Source: Oscillatoria salina IIICB1 (GTDB taxonomy: Bacteria > Cyanobacteriota > Cyanobacteriia > Cyanobacteriales > SIO1D9). From it: 53,976 nt of DNA. The notes under the pieces were generated by a model. The model searched no databases. It saw only the letters and a list, made by a program, of their open reading frames with translations, and had not been told where the DNA came from. Shown here one piece after another: positions 1-9,604 of the stretch; position 1 is the stretch's first letter, and every line of letters begins with the position of its first letter. The DNA is taken from contig NZ_JAAHBQ010000041.1 in assembly GCF_020144665.1 (NCBI RefSeq), positions 1-53,976 of the forward strand, written 5' to 3'. The position numbers and the translations under genes are program-made.

Positions 1-51
1 CCGCTCCGCTAAAGGGCGAGGCTTTAAACCCAGTTTTTCTGGTAAGACAAG

Positions 52-78
52 AGGGGCAAGCACGGGGGCTTGCCCCTA
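52..78 (-). terminator. Hairpin at the 3' end of hypD
   Basis: A 10-bp perfect inverted repeat (AGGGGCAAGC and GCTTGCCCCT, 7-base loop) overlaps the hypD stop codon. On the minus strand it is followed by only a weak pyrimidine tract (CTTGTCTT), so it may be a modest terminator or an mRNA 3'-end stabiliser. Bases 27-46 hold a half-site of a palindromic AAACCCAG/CTGG repeat family. Confidence 0.4.
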
Positions 79-1176
79 CTCGTTGAGGCGTTGACGATAA
101 CGATAATAAGCAGCACAAGCACCTTCGGAGGATACCATTGGTGCGCCGAGAGGATGTTCTGGAGTGCAACGTCTCCCAAAGGCGGGACAGTGGTGAGGTT
201 TCTGGATACCTTGTAAAATCAGACCGCTAATGCACTCAGAAGGGGTTTGAGCGGCAGTTGCCACCTCTAAATGAAATTTTTGCTGGACATCATAGTTAGC
301 GTACTCTGGGCGCAGTCCTAGCCCACTGTGGGGAATTTCCCCCAAGCCTCGCCACTGACGGGAGACGACTTGAAAGACTTGTTGCATCAGGGTTTTGGCG
401 GATTGATTTCCTTGGGGTTGGACGGAACGGCTGTATTGGTTGACAACTTCGGCTTGGTTTTGTTCGAGTTGTTGAAGACAAAGATAAACCCCTTGGAGGA
501 TGTCTACAGGTTCAAATCCGGTAACGATGATGGGAATCTGGTATTGAGCAGCGATCGCCTGATACTCTTCATATCCCATTACAGTACAGACATGACCTGC
601 GGCGAGAAATCCTTGCACTTGGTTCTGGGGAGAAGACAAAATCGCTGCCATTGCGGGGGGAACCAGGACATGAGAAACTAACATAGAAAAGTTAGTAATT
701 CCTTGTTGTTTTGCTTGATAAACTGCCATTGCTGTAGCCGGGGCAGTGGTTTCAAACCCAACAGCAAAAAAGACAACTTCTTTCTCAGGATTCTCTTGGG
801 CAATTTTGAGGGTATCGAGGGGAGAATAAACAATCTGCACATCTCCACCATTAGCTTTGACAGTTAATAAATCCGTGGAAGTTGACCCCGGAACTCGTAA
901 CATATCCCCAAAGGAACAGAAAATAATCTGGGGTTGAGATGCAAGGGTAATCGCTGTATCAATTAATTCAGTTGCGGTGACACAAACGGGACAGCCGGGT
1001 CCATGAATTAAGGTTATTTCTGAGGGTAATAGGGTATCAATGCCATATTTGACAATGGTATGAGTTTGTCCCCCACAAATTTCCATAATTGTCCAGGGTT
1101 TGGTAATAATTTTTGTAATCCCTTGGACGTAAGTTTGGACAATTTCTCGATCGCGATACTCATTAACAAATTTCAC
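76..1176 (-). CDS. hypD: Hydrogenase maturation protein HypD
   Basis: HypD is the iron-sulfur scaffold on which, together with HypC, the Fe(CN)2CO group of [NiFe] hydrogenases is assembled in the cytoplasm. The 366-residue product has the family signatures: ICGGQTHT (C34), GPGCPVCVT (C62, C65), GFEP, and a C-terminal cysteine-rich [4Fe-4S] region with [10 protein letters not shown] and a last conserved Cys near residue 352. The length is normal. The start is GTG (1174-1176); the MKFVNEYRD opening matches other HypD proteins. Only 10 bases separate the start codon from a MITE-like element, so any promoter or Shine-Dalgarno sequence lies in or beyond that element. It is divergent from the rest of the hyp genes and downstream of nifJ and the DHOD-like gene on the same strand. 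Confidence 0.96.
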   Translation of the reverse strand: MKFVNEYRDREIVQTYVQGITKIITKPWTIMEICGGQTHTIVKYGIDTLLPSEITLIHGPGCPVCVTATELIDTAITLASQPQIIFCSFGDMLRVPGSTSTDLLTVKANGGDVQIVYSPLDTLKIAQENPEKEVVFFAVGFETTAPATAMAVYQAKQQGITNFSMLVSHVLVPPAMAAILSSPQNQVQGFLAAGHVCTVMGYEEYQAIAAQYQIPIIVTGFEPVDILQGVYLCLQQLEQNQAEVVNQYSRSVQPQGNQSAKTLMQQVFQVVSRQWRGLGEIPHSGLGLRPEYANYDVQQKFHLEVATAAQTPSECISGLILQGIQKPHHCPAFGRRCTPEHPLGAPMVSSEGACAAYYRYRQRLNE

Positions 1177-1186
1177 GGATATTACC

Positions 1187-1278
1187 CTACTATAGCAGCG
1201 AACGAATTAGTTAGAACATCCTCATTTTCGGAAAACCTTGCTAGCATAAGCTCTTATTACTGTTTACTGCTATAGTAG
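1187..1278. mobile_element. MITE-like element, copy A, upstream of hypD
   Basis: The element has perfect 12-bp terminal inverted repeats: CTACTATAGCAG (1187-1198) and CTGCTATAGTAG (1267-1278). It is non-coding. If the outer TA is a target duplication, the element proper is 1190-1275 (86 bp), as in IS630/Tc1-type MITEs. A closely similar 87-bp copy in the same orientation lies at 17285-17371, downstream of hypC. They share the core ACATCCTCATTTTC and AAAACCTTGCTAGCATA. Insertion 10 bp before the hypD start may alter hypD transcription or translation. Confidence 0.75.
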
Positions 1279-1383
1279 CCCTCATAAGTTATTTCTGCAA
1301 ATCTGGCGTTCTTGAGCAAAGAAACTGCGGATTTCCCGGTCTCAAAAAGCCTCTTGCAAGGAGAACAATGAAAGTATTGCTGA

Positions 1384-2406
1384 CTAACTTACTTTCTGGA
1401 ATAAGTCAATTGCCGGATGATAATTTTGGATAGCTTTCATATATTGAACCCGTTCAAATTCTGTGGGGTTCGGGCAATTAATCTGACTCATACTTCCTTG
1501 TAGCTGTTTCACTGATTCATATTCATGTTCTTCTAGCCACACTTTTAAATCTGTTTCAATGCTTTTTAAATGTCCAATACCATGTCTTAAGAGAACGCTA
1601 ACTATCATCGTCACCTTTGCTCCGACCATTAACATTTTTACCACATCAACAGCTTTATGAATCCCACTAGTAGCAGCAAAATCAGCATTTACTCTGCCAT
1701 ATAAAATCGCAATCCACCGCATGGGTAAGCGCATAGCTTGGGGGGTACTCAGTAAAACATGGGGATTTACTTCTAGGGTTTCAATATCAATATCTGGTTG
1801 ATAGAAACGATTGAATAAAACTAATCCATCTGCCCCAGCTTCTGTTAGTTTCTTCGCCATATTTGCTATATTGCTGAAATAGGGACTCAGTTTAACTGCA
1901 ACGGGAATATTAACCGTTGATTTCACCGATTGAAGCACTTCAATGTAACGTTTTTCAATCTCTTCTCCAGAGATATTCAAATCAGTGGGAATATGATAAA
2001 TATTCAGTTCAATAGCATCAGCCCCTGCTTCTGCCATTTTTTTCGCATAGTCAGTCCATCCCCCTAATGTTGAACCATTGAGACTAGCAATAATCGGAAT
2101 TTTAACCCTTGACTTTGCTTGCTGAATATGCTTAAGATATTGTTCCCCTGCAACATGAAAAATGTCTGGTTCCGGGAAATAAGTTAAGGCTTCGGCAAAA
2201 CTTTCAGTTCCTTGTTCGAGATGATAGTGTAATTCTAATTGTTCCTGGCGAATCTGTTCTTCAAATAAGGAATGTAGCACGACGGCGGACGCACCAGCAT
2301 CTTCCATTTGTTGAAGACGATCGATATTTTCAGTTAAGGGTGCAGCAGCCCCCACTACTAACGGAGATCGCAATTCTAAGCCTAAATAATTGGTGGTTAA
2401 ATCCAT
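1384..2406 (-). CDS. Dihydroorotate dehydrogenase-like flavoprotein next to PFOR
   Basis: The 340-residue TIM-barrel protein resembles class 1 dihydroorotate dehydrogenases: it opens with MDLTTNYLGLELRSPLVVGA, then has IIASLNG, a GADAIELNIY strand, VAVKLSPYFSN and GADGLVLFNRF. In cyanobacteria and clostridia a homologue commonly lies beside pyruvate:ferredoxin oxidoreductase, and its physiological substrate is unproven. I therefore do not assign it to pyrimidine synthesis. A good Shine-Dalgarno sequence (AGAGGT) sits about 10 bases before the ATG. It follows nifJ with a 69-base gap on the same strand, so the two are probably cotranscribed. FMN binding is expected from the family. An alternative role is an accessory electron-transfer oxidoreductase for the PFOR pathway. 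Confidence 0.88.
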   Translation of the reverse strand: MDLTTNYLGLELRSPLVVGAAAPLTENIDRLQQMEDAGASAVVLHSLFEEQIRQEQLELHYHLEQGTESFAEALTYFPEPDIFHVAGEQYLKHIQQAKSRVKIPIIASLNGSTLGGWTDYAKKMAEAGADAIELNIYHIPTDLNISGEEIEKRYIEVLQSVKSTVNIPVAVKLSPYFSNIANMAKKLTEAGADGLVLFNRFYQPDIDIETLEVNPHVLLSTPQAMRLPMRWIAILYGRVNADFAATSGIHKAVDVVKMLMVGAKVTMIVSVLLRHGIGHLKSIETDLKVWLEEHEYESVKQLQGSMSQINCPNPTEFERVQYMKAIQNYHPAIDLFQKVS

Positions 2407-2475
2407 CTTTGATTACCTCTTGATTTTAACGGGAAGCTGAGGCAATCTAGTCGAAAATTGCCCCAGCGATCGCGA

Positions 2476-5400
2476 TTAGGAAGCTGTCATTTGTTTCGGC
2501 GATCTTTCCCCTGAATCTGGCTTTTCATCTTTCTGGGGATTTGTCAGATGACGGGCAGCTAAATATTGATAGAGTTGCCAACGGGTGTTAACATCGGCTT
2601 GGGCTGCTTCTAAAAGTTGCTTGGCTTGTTCGGGATTGGTACGGGTTAACATCTTGAAACGATTTTCGGCGTACATGGAATCCTCAACGGAATGTTTCGG
2701 AGAATGAGAATCCAACAGTAAGGGATTTTCCCCTACTTCCGCCCGTCGGGGATCGTAACGATAGAGTAACCAACGTCCGGACTCAACTAAGGCTTTCTGT
2801 TGCTGCATCGCCGTTGTCATGTTAATGCCGTGGGCAATACAGTGGGAGTAGGCGATAATCAAAGAAGCTCCGGGATAGGCTTCAGCTTCGAGGAAAGCCC
2901 GCAAGGTATGTTCGTCTCGCGCGCCCATTGCGACACTTGCCACATAAACATTACCATAGGTCATTGCCATTAAGCCTAAGTCTTTCTTGGGTGCAGGTTT
3001 CCCCCCGGCTGCAAATTTAGCAACTGCGCCTCGCGGAGTGGCTTTGGACATTTGACCGCCTGTATTAGAATAAACTTCGGTATCCATGACCAAAATATTC
3101 ACATTGCGACCGCTTGCTAAAACGTGATCTAAGCCACCATAACCGATATCGTAAGCCCAACCGTCACCGCCCACAATCCAAACACTCTTTTTCACTAAGT
3201 AGTTAGCCAGGGAAAGCAGTTGTTTAATCTGACTGACGACTTGAGAATCTTCAGTGGTACTTAATGCTTGTTCTAGCTGTTGTTTGAGTTGCGCCACCCA
3301 TTCCCGTTGTTCGGCGATATCTGCTTCATCGGTTTGTTGATTATTGAGAATTTGACTAGCAAACTCTGTGGGAATAAGGGCATTTCCATTCATCCCAAAG
3401 GATAGCTGTTGCAACAGTTCCACGGCATATTGGCTATGTTTATCCACCGAAATTCGGAAGCCTAAGCCAAACTCAGCATTATCTTCAAACAGGGAATTTG
3501 ACCAAGCGGGACCTAATCCTTGGGCGTTTTGAGTCCAGGGAGTTGTAGGTAAATTACCGCCATAGATAGAGGAACATCCGGTGGCATTCGCTACCAACAT
3601 CCGATCGCCAAATAATTGCGTTGCTAACTTAAGATAAGGTGTCTCCCCACAACCTGCACAAGCCCCAGAAAACTCAAAGAGGGGTTCTTGCATTTGCTGA
3701 TGGGCAATTTTATGCAGATTCAATTGGGCGCGATCGCGATTGGGTATTCTTAAAAAGAAGTCCCAATTTTCCCGTTCCTGTTCTCGTAAGGGCAGTTGTG
3801 TCTCCATGTTAATTGCCTTTTTCCGGGGTTCGGCTTTATTTTTGGCAGGGCAGACATCGACACAAACGGCGCATCCGGTACAGTCTTCTACCGCCACCTG
3901 AAGGCTAAATTGCAGGTTTGACCAAGCCTTATCTCGCGCATTCGTACTCTTAAAGCTTGCGGGGGCATTTTCTAAGGCACTCTCGTCATACACTTTAGAA
4001 CGAATCACCCCATGAGGACAAACCATGACACATTTACCACATTGAACGCAGACATCGGTATCCCAAACCGGAACTTCCATCGCCACGTTACGTTTTTCCC
4101 ATTTCGATGTCCCACTCGGATAAGTCCCATCAACAGGTAAAGCACTTACAGGAATTTCATCTCCTTTCCTTAACATCATCTTCCCTAACACTTCCCGTAC
4201 AAACGCCGGGGCTGTTTCGGGAATGGCAGAATAATCTTTCTCCGAGGTTGCTTCTGGGAGCTTGAAACTGCGATAGTTAACTTCATGGAGACGATCTAAG
4301 GTGCTATCTACCGCTTCCAAGTTTCGTTTCACCACTTCTTCACCCTTTTTGCCATAGGTTTTGCGAATGGCTTTTTTAATTTGGGCGATCGCGTCTTCTT
4401 TTGGTAACACTTTAGCAAGGGCAAAGAAACAAACTTGCATCACGGTGTTAATCCTCCCTCCCATCCCTGCATTATTCGCCACCTCATAAGCGTCGATCGC
4501 ATAAAACTTCAGTTCCTTTTCCTGAATCTCTTGGCGAATATCTTGGGGCAGTTGTTGCCAGGTGGTTTCCGGATCGTAGGGACTATTGAGGAGGAAGGTC
4601 GATCCCGGTTTTGCTACACTCAACACAGCTAATTTTTCTAAGAATTGCCATTGATGACAGGCGACAAAACTTGCGTTACTAATAAGATAGCTGGAGCGCA
4701 GTTTTTCGGGTCCAAAGCGCAGATGCGAAACTGTCACCGAACCTGACTTCTTAGAATCATAGACAAAGTAGCCTTGGGCATAATTATCGGTTTCTTCGCC
4801 AATAATTTTAATCGAGTTCTTATTTGCCCCTACTGTCCCATCCGATCCTAAGCCATAGAACACTGCCCGCACGACATTATCTGGTTCAATGTTGAAATTC
4901 GGATCGTAAGGTAGAGAGGTATGGGTGAGATCGTCGTGAATGCCAATGGTAAAGTGATTTTTGGGCGTATCTTGACTCAGATTGTCAAAGATTCCTTTAA
5001 TCATCGCCGGAGTGAACTCTTTTGAGGATAACCCATAACGTCCGCCAACAATGCGCGGCGCCGGGGTAAAGGTTTGGGTTTCGACGATCGCACTTACCAC
5101 ATCCAAGTACAAGGGTTCGCCGGAACTTCCTGGTTCTTTTGTCCGATCTAAAATGGCGATCGCTTTGACAGTTTTGGGTAAGGCATTGATGAAAGTTTGA
5201 ATCTCAAAGGGACGATATAACCGCACTTTCACCACCCCAACTTTTTCACCTTGGGTGTTGAGATAGTCAACGGTTTCCTGGGCAGTTTCACAACCCGATC
5301 CCATTAAAATTATGACCCGTTCCGCTTCCGGATCGCCTTCGTACTCATACAATTGGTATTGTCGTCCGGTTATGGCTGCAAACTCATCCATTGCCTTTTG

Positions 5401-6132
5401 CACGAGATTGGGGCAAGCCTCATAATAAGGATTAACCGTTTCTCGCGCTTGGAAGAAGACATCAGGGTTTTGGGCGGTACCGCGAATAAAGGGGCGATCG
5501 GGGGATAACGCCCGTTCTCGATGGGCAAAAATAAGTTCGTCGGGGAATAATTGTTTTAATTCCTCATCCTCAATTAACACCACCTTTTGAATTTCGTGGG
5601 AAGTGCGGAATCCATCAAAGAAGTGTAAGAAAGGAATGCGAGATTCTAAACTAGCACGAGTGGCGATCGCTGCGAAATCATGGGCTTCTTGTACCGATGC
5701 TGCACAGAGTAACCCGCAACCTGTGGCTCTGGCTGCCATCACATCACTATGATCCCCAAAAATGGACAAAGCTTGGGCAGCGATCGAACGGGCGGCAATA
5801 TGCAACACCCCAGGAGTCAATTCCCCCGCAATTTTATATAGGTTGGGCAACATCAATAACAAGCCTTGGGATGCCGTAAACGTGGTGGTTAAGGAACCCG
5901 CTTGTAACGCCCCGTGAACCGCCCCGGCTGCCCCTCCCTCGCTTTGCATTTCCACAATCGCGGGAACAGTTCCCCAGAGGTTTGATTGTTTCGCTGATGA
6001 CCAAGCATCCGCCCATTCTCCCATCGGCGAGGCGGGGGTAATCGGATAAATGGCAATGACTTCATTCAGTCGATAGGCAACCCGGGCAACAGCTTCGTTA
6101 CCGTCTAACGTTGTAAATGCTGGTTTACTCAT
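2476..6132 (-). CDS. nifJ: Pyruvate:ferredoxin (flavodoxin) oxidoreductase
   Basis: This enzyme converts pyruvate and CoA to acetyl-CoA, CO2 and reduced ferredoxin or flavodoxin. From the MSKPAFTTLDGNEA start it is 1218 residues, normal for the single-chain family. The order is an N-terminal pyrimidine-binding domain (YPITPASPMGEWAD), domain II, a gamma domain, a two-cluster ferredoxin domain near residues 690-760 (CVQCGKCVMVCPHG and CTGCAVCVDVCPAK), then the TPP-binding domain (GACAGCGETP near 827; NATGCSSIYGG; GDGWAYDIGYGGLDH). An upstream in-frame ATG would add 14 residues; I prefer the conserved start at 6130-6132. It is divergent from the hox operon, which can use reduced ferredoxin or NAD(P)H to make hydrogen in the dark. 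The nifJ name does not imply nitrogen fixation here. Confidence 0.96.
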   Translation of the reverse strand: MSKPAFTTLDGNEAVARVAYRLNEVIAIYPITPASPMGEWADAWSSAKQSNLWGTVPAIVEMQSEGGAAGAVHGALQAGSLTTTFTASQGLLLMLPNLYKIAGELTPGVLHIAARSIAAQALSIFGDHSDVMAARATGCGLLCAASVQEAHDFAAIATRASLESRIPFLHFFDGFRTSHEIQKVVLIEDEELKQLFPDELIFAHRERALSPDRPFIRGTAQNPDVFFQARETVNPYYEACPNLVQKAMDEFAAITGRQYQLYEYEGDPEAERVIILMGSGCETAQETVDYLNTQGEKVGVVKVRLYRPFEIQTFINALPKTVKAIAILDRTKEPGSSGEPLYLDVVSAIVETQTFTPAPRIVGGRYGLSSKEFTPAMIKGIFDNLSQDTPKNHFTIGIHDDLTHTSLPYDPNFNIEPDNVVRAVFYGLGSDGTVGANKNSIKIIGEETDNYAQGYFVYDSKKSGSVTVSHLRFGPEKLRSSYLISNASFVACHQWQFLEKLAVLSVAKPGSTFLLNSPYDPETTWQQLPQDIRQEIQEKELKFYAIDAYEVANNAGMGGRINTVMQVCFFALAKVLPKEDAIAQIKKAIRKTYGKKGEEVVKRNLEAVDSTLDRLHEVNYRSFKLPEATSEKDYSAIPETAPAFVREVLGKMMLRKGDEIPVSALPVDGTYPSGTSKWEKRNVAMEVPVWDTDVCVQCGKCVMVCPHGVIRSKVYDESALENAPASFKSTNARDKAWSNLQFSLQVAVEDCTGCAVCVDVCPAKNKAEPRKKAINMETQLPLREQERENWDFFLRIPNRDRAQLNLHKIAHQQMQEPLFEFSGACAGCGETPYLKLATQLFGDRMLVANATGCSSIYGGNLPTTPWTQNAQGLGPAWSNSLFEDNAEFGLGFRISVDKHSQYAVELLQQLSFGMNGNALIPTEFASQILNNQQTDEADIAEQREWVAQLKQQLEQALSTTEDSQVVSQIKQLLSLANYLVKKSVWIVGGDGWAYDIGYGGLDHVLASGRNVNILVMDTEVYSNTGGQMSKATPRGAVAKFAAGGKPAPKKDLGLMAMTYGNVYVASVAMGARDEHTLRAFLEAEAYPGASLIIAYSHCIAHGINMTTAMQQQKALVESGRWLLYRYDPRRAEVGENPLLLDSHSPKHSVEDSMYAENRFKMLTRTNPEQAKQLLEAAQADVNTRWQLYQYLAARHLTNPQKDEKPDSGERSPKQMTAS

Positions 6133-6672
6133 AATTGATAATCTCAACTCTCGTTTATCGTTGCGATCGGGCAATAGCCTGCTTATATCTCCGAGATGAC
6201 TTGTTTTTTTGATGCTTCGAGCGCAGGTATCAAACTAATCGCCGAGCGGGAATTAATTATTTTGGTTAATAATTTTTTTCTTCAGCTTCTAGTCAAACTT
6301 TAGCCTTTAATATTTCAAAAAATATGGTTTTTAAGGAATACTTCAGGATCGATTAACAAGTCTTATTAAACAACAAACGGGTTGTTTTTTGACAAGCTTA
6401 CTTTCTGGGTAAAATTTGCGGAAATTATCACCAAGGCAGGGTTAAATCGACACCAAGCCAAGGGATGAGGGCTTAGCATCGAAACACGATCGTTGACAAC
6501 CAGTGAGATAAAATTTTTAACATTTAAAATCAGGTATTAACACAAAACTTTATATATTTATTTAAGTTAATATGTCATAGTAAAATTAATAGATATAATG
6601 AAAAGAAACCCAAGTAAAAAATCTCGCTCGGACTGATGAAATCGACAGAATTTAAATAAGTGAGAAGATGTC
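6133..6672. promoter_or_regulatory. Divergent nifJ/hoxE control region
   Basis: This is a 540-base AT-rich gap between two divergent operons. It holds a good -10 hexamer TATAAT at 6594-6599, about 70 bases before hoxE, in a setting without an obvious TTGACA box, so an activator-dependent promoter is plausible. The family knowledge is that hox promoters in cyanobacteria are bound by LexA and AbrB-type regulators; I could not identify their sites by eye. The hoxE start is preceded by GAGAAG. No convincing ORF is present. Confidence 0.4.
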
Positions 6673-7188
6673 ATGCAAACATCACAAAAACCGCCAAAAC
6701 TTGTTCGGAAGCCGCCCCCTCAAGATAATCCTTTCAAGCGAATTGACATTGCCCTCAAGCGCAATCATTACCAACCAGACGCTCTCATTGAGATTTTGCA
6801 CGCTGCCCAAAATACCTTTGGCTATTTAGAAGCAGATACTTTAGCCTACATTGCGAAAAACTTGAAATTGCCCCTAAGTCGCGTTTATGGGGTCGCCACC
6901 TTTTATCATCTCTTTACCCTCAAACCCGGAGGCAAACATACCTGTGTCGTCTGTCTCGGCACAGCTTGTTATGTCAAAGGCAGTCAGAAAGTCTTAGCAG
7001 CCTTAGAACAACAGACAAAGATTCAAGCGGGAGAAACAACCTCGGATGGGCAAATTTCCCTACTCACGGCTCGCTGTATCGGAGCTTGTGGAATTGCTCC
7101 AGCAGTGGTTTTCGATGGTCAAGTAGCTGGACAGGTTTCCCCAGCAGCAGCCTTAGTCAAGGTAGAAGGGTGGGAAACGCCAGAATAG
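6673..7188 (+). CDS. hoxE: Bidirectional hydrogenase diaphorase subunit HoxE
   Basis: HoxE is the NuoE-like small subunit of the diaphorase part of cyanobacterial bidirectional hydrogenase. The 171-residue protein carries a thioredoxin-fold [2Fe-2S] site: C94-x4-C99 (CLGTAC) and C135-x3-C139 (CIGAC). The preceding helical region VYGVATFYHLFTL is typical of NuoE. It is the first gene of hoxEFUYHW. A Shine-Dalgarno-like GAGAAG lies just upstream of the ATG; an overlapping ATG at 6668 is in another frame. The gap to hoxF is 66 bases. Presence of HoxE separates the cyanobacterial five-subunit enzyme from the HoxFUYH type of some proteobacteria. Confidence 0.95.
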   Translation: MQTSQKPPKLVRKPPPQDNPFKRIDIALKRNHYQPDALIEILHAAQNTFGYLEADTLAYIAKNLKLPLSRVYGVATFYHLFTLKPGGKHTCVVCLGTACYVKGSQKVLAALEQQTKIQAGETTSDGQISLLTARCIGACGIAPAVVFDGQVAGQVSPAAALVKVEGWETPE

Positions 7189-7254
7189 GGGATGAAATCG
7201 GATTCGAGTGACTTTCATCCTCAAGGTTAAATCCAAAAACAAGGGGAGAGAATC

Positions 7255-8847
7255 ATGGAGCAAAGTGAACTGCTGGAATTAGCTGAAAAAGAACGCCAAT
7301 CCCAAAAGCCAGTAAGAATTCATTGTTGTACTTCGACCGGATGTCGGGCTGCGGCTTCACTGGAAGTACAGAAAAGCATGGAAAAAGCAGTCGAAGATTG
7401 GGGCTTAGAGAACCAGGTTGAAGTCTTAGGGGTGGGCTGTATGGGCTTTTGTGGTTACGGACCGATGGTAGCTGTCAGCCCAAGCGAGCAACTCTATCAA
7501 AAAGTAACCCCCGAGCAAGGAGAATCAATTGTCAAAGCCGTGAATCAGGGGGAAGCCACTGCGGAAAAAGCCGACAGCAATCATCCTTTCTTTACCCGTC
7601 AATTGAAAATTGTCCGAGAACATAGCGGTCAAATCGATCCCGAAAAAATTGGCGAATACTTAGCCGTAGGGGGGTATCAAAGCCTCTATCAGGTTTTATA
7701 CGAGATGACCCCTGCCGAGGTAGTGAATGAAATCATGAAATCTGGCTTACGGGGACGAGGAGGGGCTGGTTATCCCACAGGGTTAAAATGGCAAACCGTC
7801 GCCAAAATGCCCCCCGGTCAGAAATATGTCATCTGTAATGGTGATGAAGGAGATCCCGGTGCATTTATGGATCGTAGCGTCTTAGAAAGCGATCCTCATC
7901 GAGTGTTAGAAGGAATGGCGATCGCAGGTTATGCGATCGGTGCAGATCGAGGCTTTATCTATGTGCGGGCGGAATATCCCTTAGCAATTACTCGTCTGCA
8001 AAAAGCCATTAACCAAGCCAAAGGTCAGGGAATTTTAGGCACTCAGATTTTCGGTTCTCCCTTCGATTTTCGCATTGATATTCGGGTTGGAGCCGGAGCA
8101 TTTGTTTGTGGGGAAGAAACAGCCCTGATTGCCTCTGTAGAAGGGAAACGAGGAACTCCCCGCCCTCGCCCTCCTTATCCGGCGGTTTCGGGACTGTGGG
8201 GAGAACCCACCCTAATTAATAACGTCGAAACCCTAGCGAATATCCCCACAATTATCAAGAAAGGGGCAGATTGGTTTGCCAGTATTGGTACGGAAAAAAG
8301 TAAAGGTACAAAGATCTTTTCCCTCACAGGCAAAATTGAGTACAACGGGTTGATTGAAGTACCGATGGGCATTTCCCTGCGGGAAATTATTGAAGAGATG
8401 GGGGGTGGGATTCCCAATGGTGGCAAGGTGAAAGCCGTACAAACTGGAGGCCCTTCGGGAGGGTGTATTCCCCCTGATGCCCTGGATACCCCCGTAGATT
8501 ATGAATCTTTGGCAAAACTAGGTTCGATCATGGGGTCAGGGGGCATGGTGGTCATGGATGAAGAAACCAGTATGGTAGAAGTCGCCAAGTTTTACATGGG
8601 CTTTTGCCAAGAAGAGTCCTGCGGTAAATGTATTCCCTGTCGCGTCGGAACGGTGCAAATTTACGAACTGTTAAACCGCATTCTCAACCAGGAAGCCACT
8701 TCAACAGATCTAAAAAAACTCGAGCAATTATGTCAGATGGTGAAACAAACCAGTTTGTGTGGTTTGGGACAATCTGCCCCCAATCCCGTCTTGAGTACCT
8801 TGCAATATTTCCAGGATGAATATACCGCCTTAGTCAAGGGTGACTAA
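7255..8847 (+). CDS. hoxF: Bidirectional hydrogenase NAD(P)H-oxidising subunit HoxF
   Basis: HoxF (530 residues, normal length) binds NAD(P)H, FMN and iron-sulfur clusters and passes electrons to HoxU. The N-terminus is a thioredoxin-fold [2Fe-2S] domain (HCCTSTGC and [11 protein letters not shown]). It is followed by the NuoF-like core with [16 protein letters not shown] and [12 protein letters not shown] (FMN/NADH loops), the [16 protein letters not shown] segment, an SLBB region, and the C-terminal [4Fe-4S] ligands [13 protein letters not shown] with SLCGLGQ. A strong Shine-Dalgarno sequence (AAGGGGAGA) precedes the ATG. It is followed by hoxU after 40 bases, consistent with one transcript. 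Confidence 0.97.
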   Translation: MEQSELLELAEKERQSQKPVRIHCCTSTGCRAAASLEVQKSMEKAVEDWGLENQVEVLGVGCMGFCGYGPMVAVSPSEQLYQKVTPEQGESIVKAVNQGEATAEKADSNHPFFTRQLKIVREHSGQIDPEKIGEYLAVGGYQSLYQVLYEMTPAEVVNEIMKSGLRGRGGAGYPTGLKWQTVAKMPPGQKYVICNGDEGDPGAFMDRSVLESDPHRVLEGMAIAGYAIGADRGFIYVRAEYPLAITRLQKAINQAKGQGILGTQIFGSPFDFRIDIRVGAGAFVCGEETALIASVEGKRGTPRPRPPYPAVSGLWGEPTLINNVETLANIPTIIKKGADWFASIGTEKSKGTKIFSLTGKIEYNGLIEVPMGISLREIIEEMGGGIPNGGKVKAVQTGGPSGGCIPPDALDTPVDYESLAKLGSIMGSGGMVVMDEETSMVEVAKFYMGFCQEESCGKCIPCRVGTVQIYELLNRILNQEATSTDLKKLEQLCQMVKQTSLCGLGQSAPNPVLSTLQYFQDEYTALVKGD

Positions 8848-8887
8848 CCCTTGAAGACTCTGTTAACAGGAAGATCCGGAGAAGATT

Positions 8888-9604
8888 ATGGCAGTTGTCA
8901 CCTTAAAAATTAACGATCGAGACTTAGCCGTAGAAGCTGGGGCAACAGTGCTAGAAGCAGCCCAAGCAGCAGGGATTCATATCCCCACAATGTGCCATTT
9001 AGAAGGGATTACCGATGTGGGGGCTTGTCGCTTATGTTTAGTAGCGATCGCCGGAATCCCCAAGCTTTTACCCGCTTGTGTCACCCAAGTCAGTGAAGGG
9101 ATGAAAGTGCTTACCCATACCCCAGAAATTGAGGAATTTCGCCGGATGACGGTGGAAATGCTCTTTGCGGAAGGGAATCATATTTGTTCGGTTTGCGTCG
9201 CCAATGGTAACTGTGAGTTACAGGATATGGCAATTGAGGTGGGGATGGATCATACCCGCTTTTTCTACCAGTTTCCCCAGCGAGAAGTAGATGTATCCCA
9301 CGATCGCTTTGGAATCGATCGCAACCGTTGCATCTTTTGTACTCGTTGCGTGCGAGTCTGTGATGAAATTGAAGGCGCTCATGTTTGGGACATGGCGGGA
9401 CGCGGCAGCCAGTCGAAAATTATCGCCGGGTTAGACCAACCTTGGGGAGAGGTGTCCGCTTGTACCTCCTGTGGTAAATGTGTGGATGCTTGTCCCACAG
9501 GGGCAATTTTCCGCAAAGGGTCAACAGTGGCAGAAATGCAACGCGATCGCGCCAAACTGGAATTTATTGTCAACGCAAGGAAGAACCAAGAATGGACAAG
9601 ATAA
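8888..9604 (+). CDS. hoxU: Bidirectional hydrogenase diaphorase subunit HoxU
   Basis: HoxU is the NuoG-like ferredoxin-rich subunit that relays electrons from HoxF to HoxY. The 238 residues contain an N-terminal plant-type [2Fe-2S] domain (CHLEGITDVGACRLCLV with a later C), a His-Cys3 [4Fe-4S] motif (HICSVCVANGNC), and two C-terminal [4Fe-4S] motifs (CIFCTRCVRVC and CTSCGKCVDACP). Shine-Dalgarno GGAGAAG is well placed. The last 13 bases overlap the start of hoxY (ATG at 9592, HoxU stop at 9602-9604), which suggests translational coupling of the diaphorase and hydrogenase halves. Confidence 0.97.
   Translation: MAVVTLKINDRDLAVEAGATVLEAAQAAGIHIPTMCHLEGITDVGACRLCLVAIAGIPKLLPACVTQVSEGMKVLTHTPEIEEFRRMTVEMLFAEGNHICSVCVANGNCELQDMAIEVGMDHTRFFYQFPQREVDVSHDRFGIDRNRCIFCTRCVRVCDEIEGAHVWDMAGRGSQSKIIAGLDQPWGEVSACTSCGKCVDACPTGAIFRKGSTVAEMQRDRAKLEFIVNARKNQEWTR

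Noticed and set aside
296..1275. Plus-strand frames across hypD
   Set aside because: They are antisense shadows of a well-conserved gene; the same holds for frames over nifJ, hoxF, hypF, metE and the DUF4114 gene.
1384..2406. Annotation as pyrD in pyrimidine synthesis
   Set aside because: The context with PFOR and the family branch argue against it; no pyrimidine gene is nearby.
2476..6132. Evidence for nitrogen fixation from nifJ
   Set aside because: No other nif gene is present; the enzyme has a general fermentative role in cyanobacteria.
9478..9591. Longer hoxY start
   Set aside because: The extra 38 residues are the overlapping hoxU sequence in another frame and are absent from HoxY proteins.
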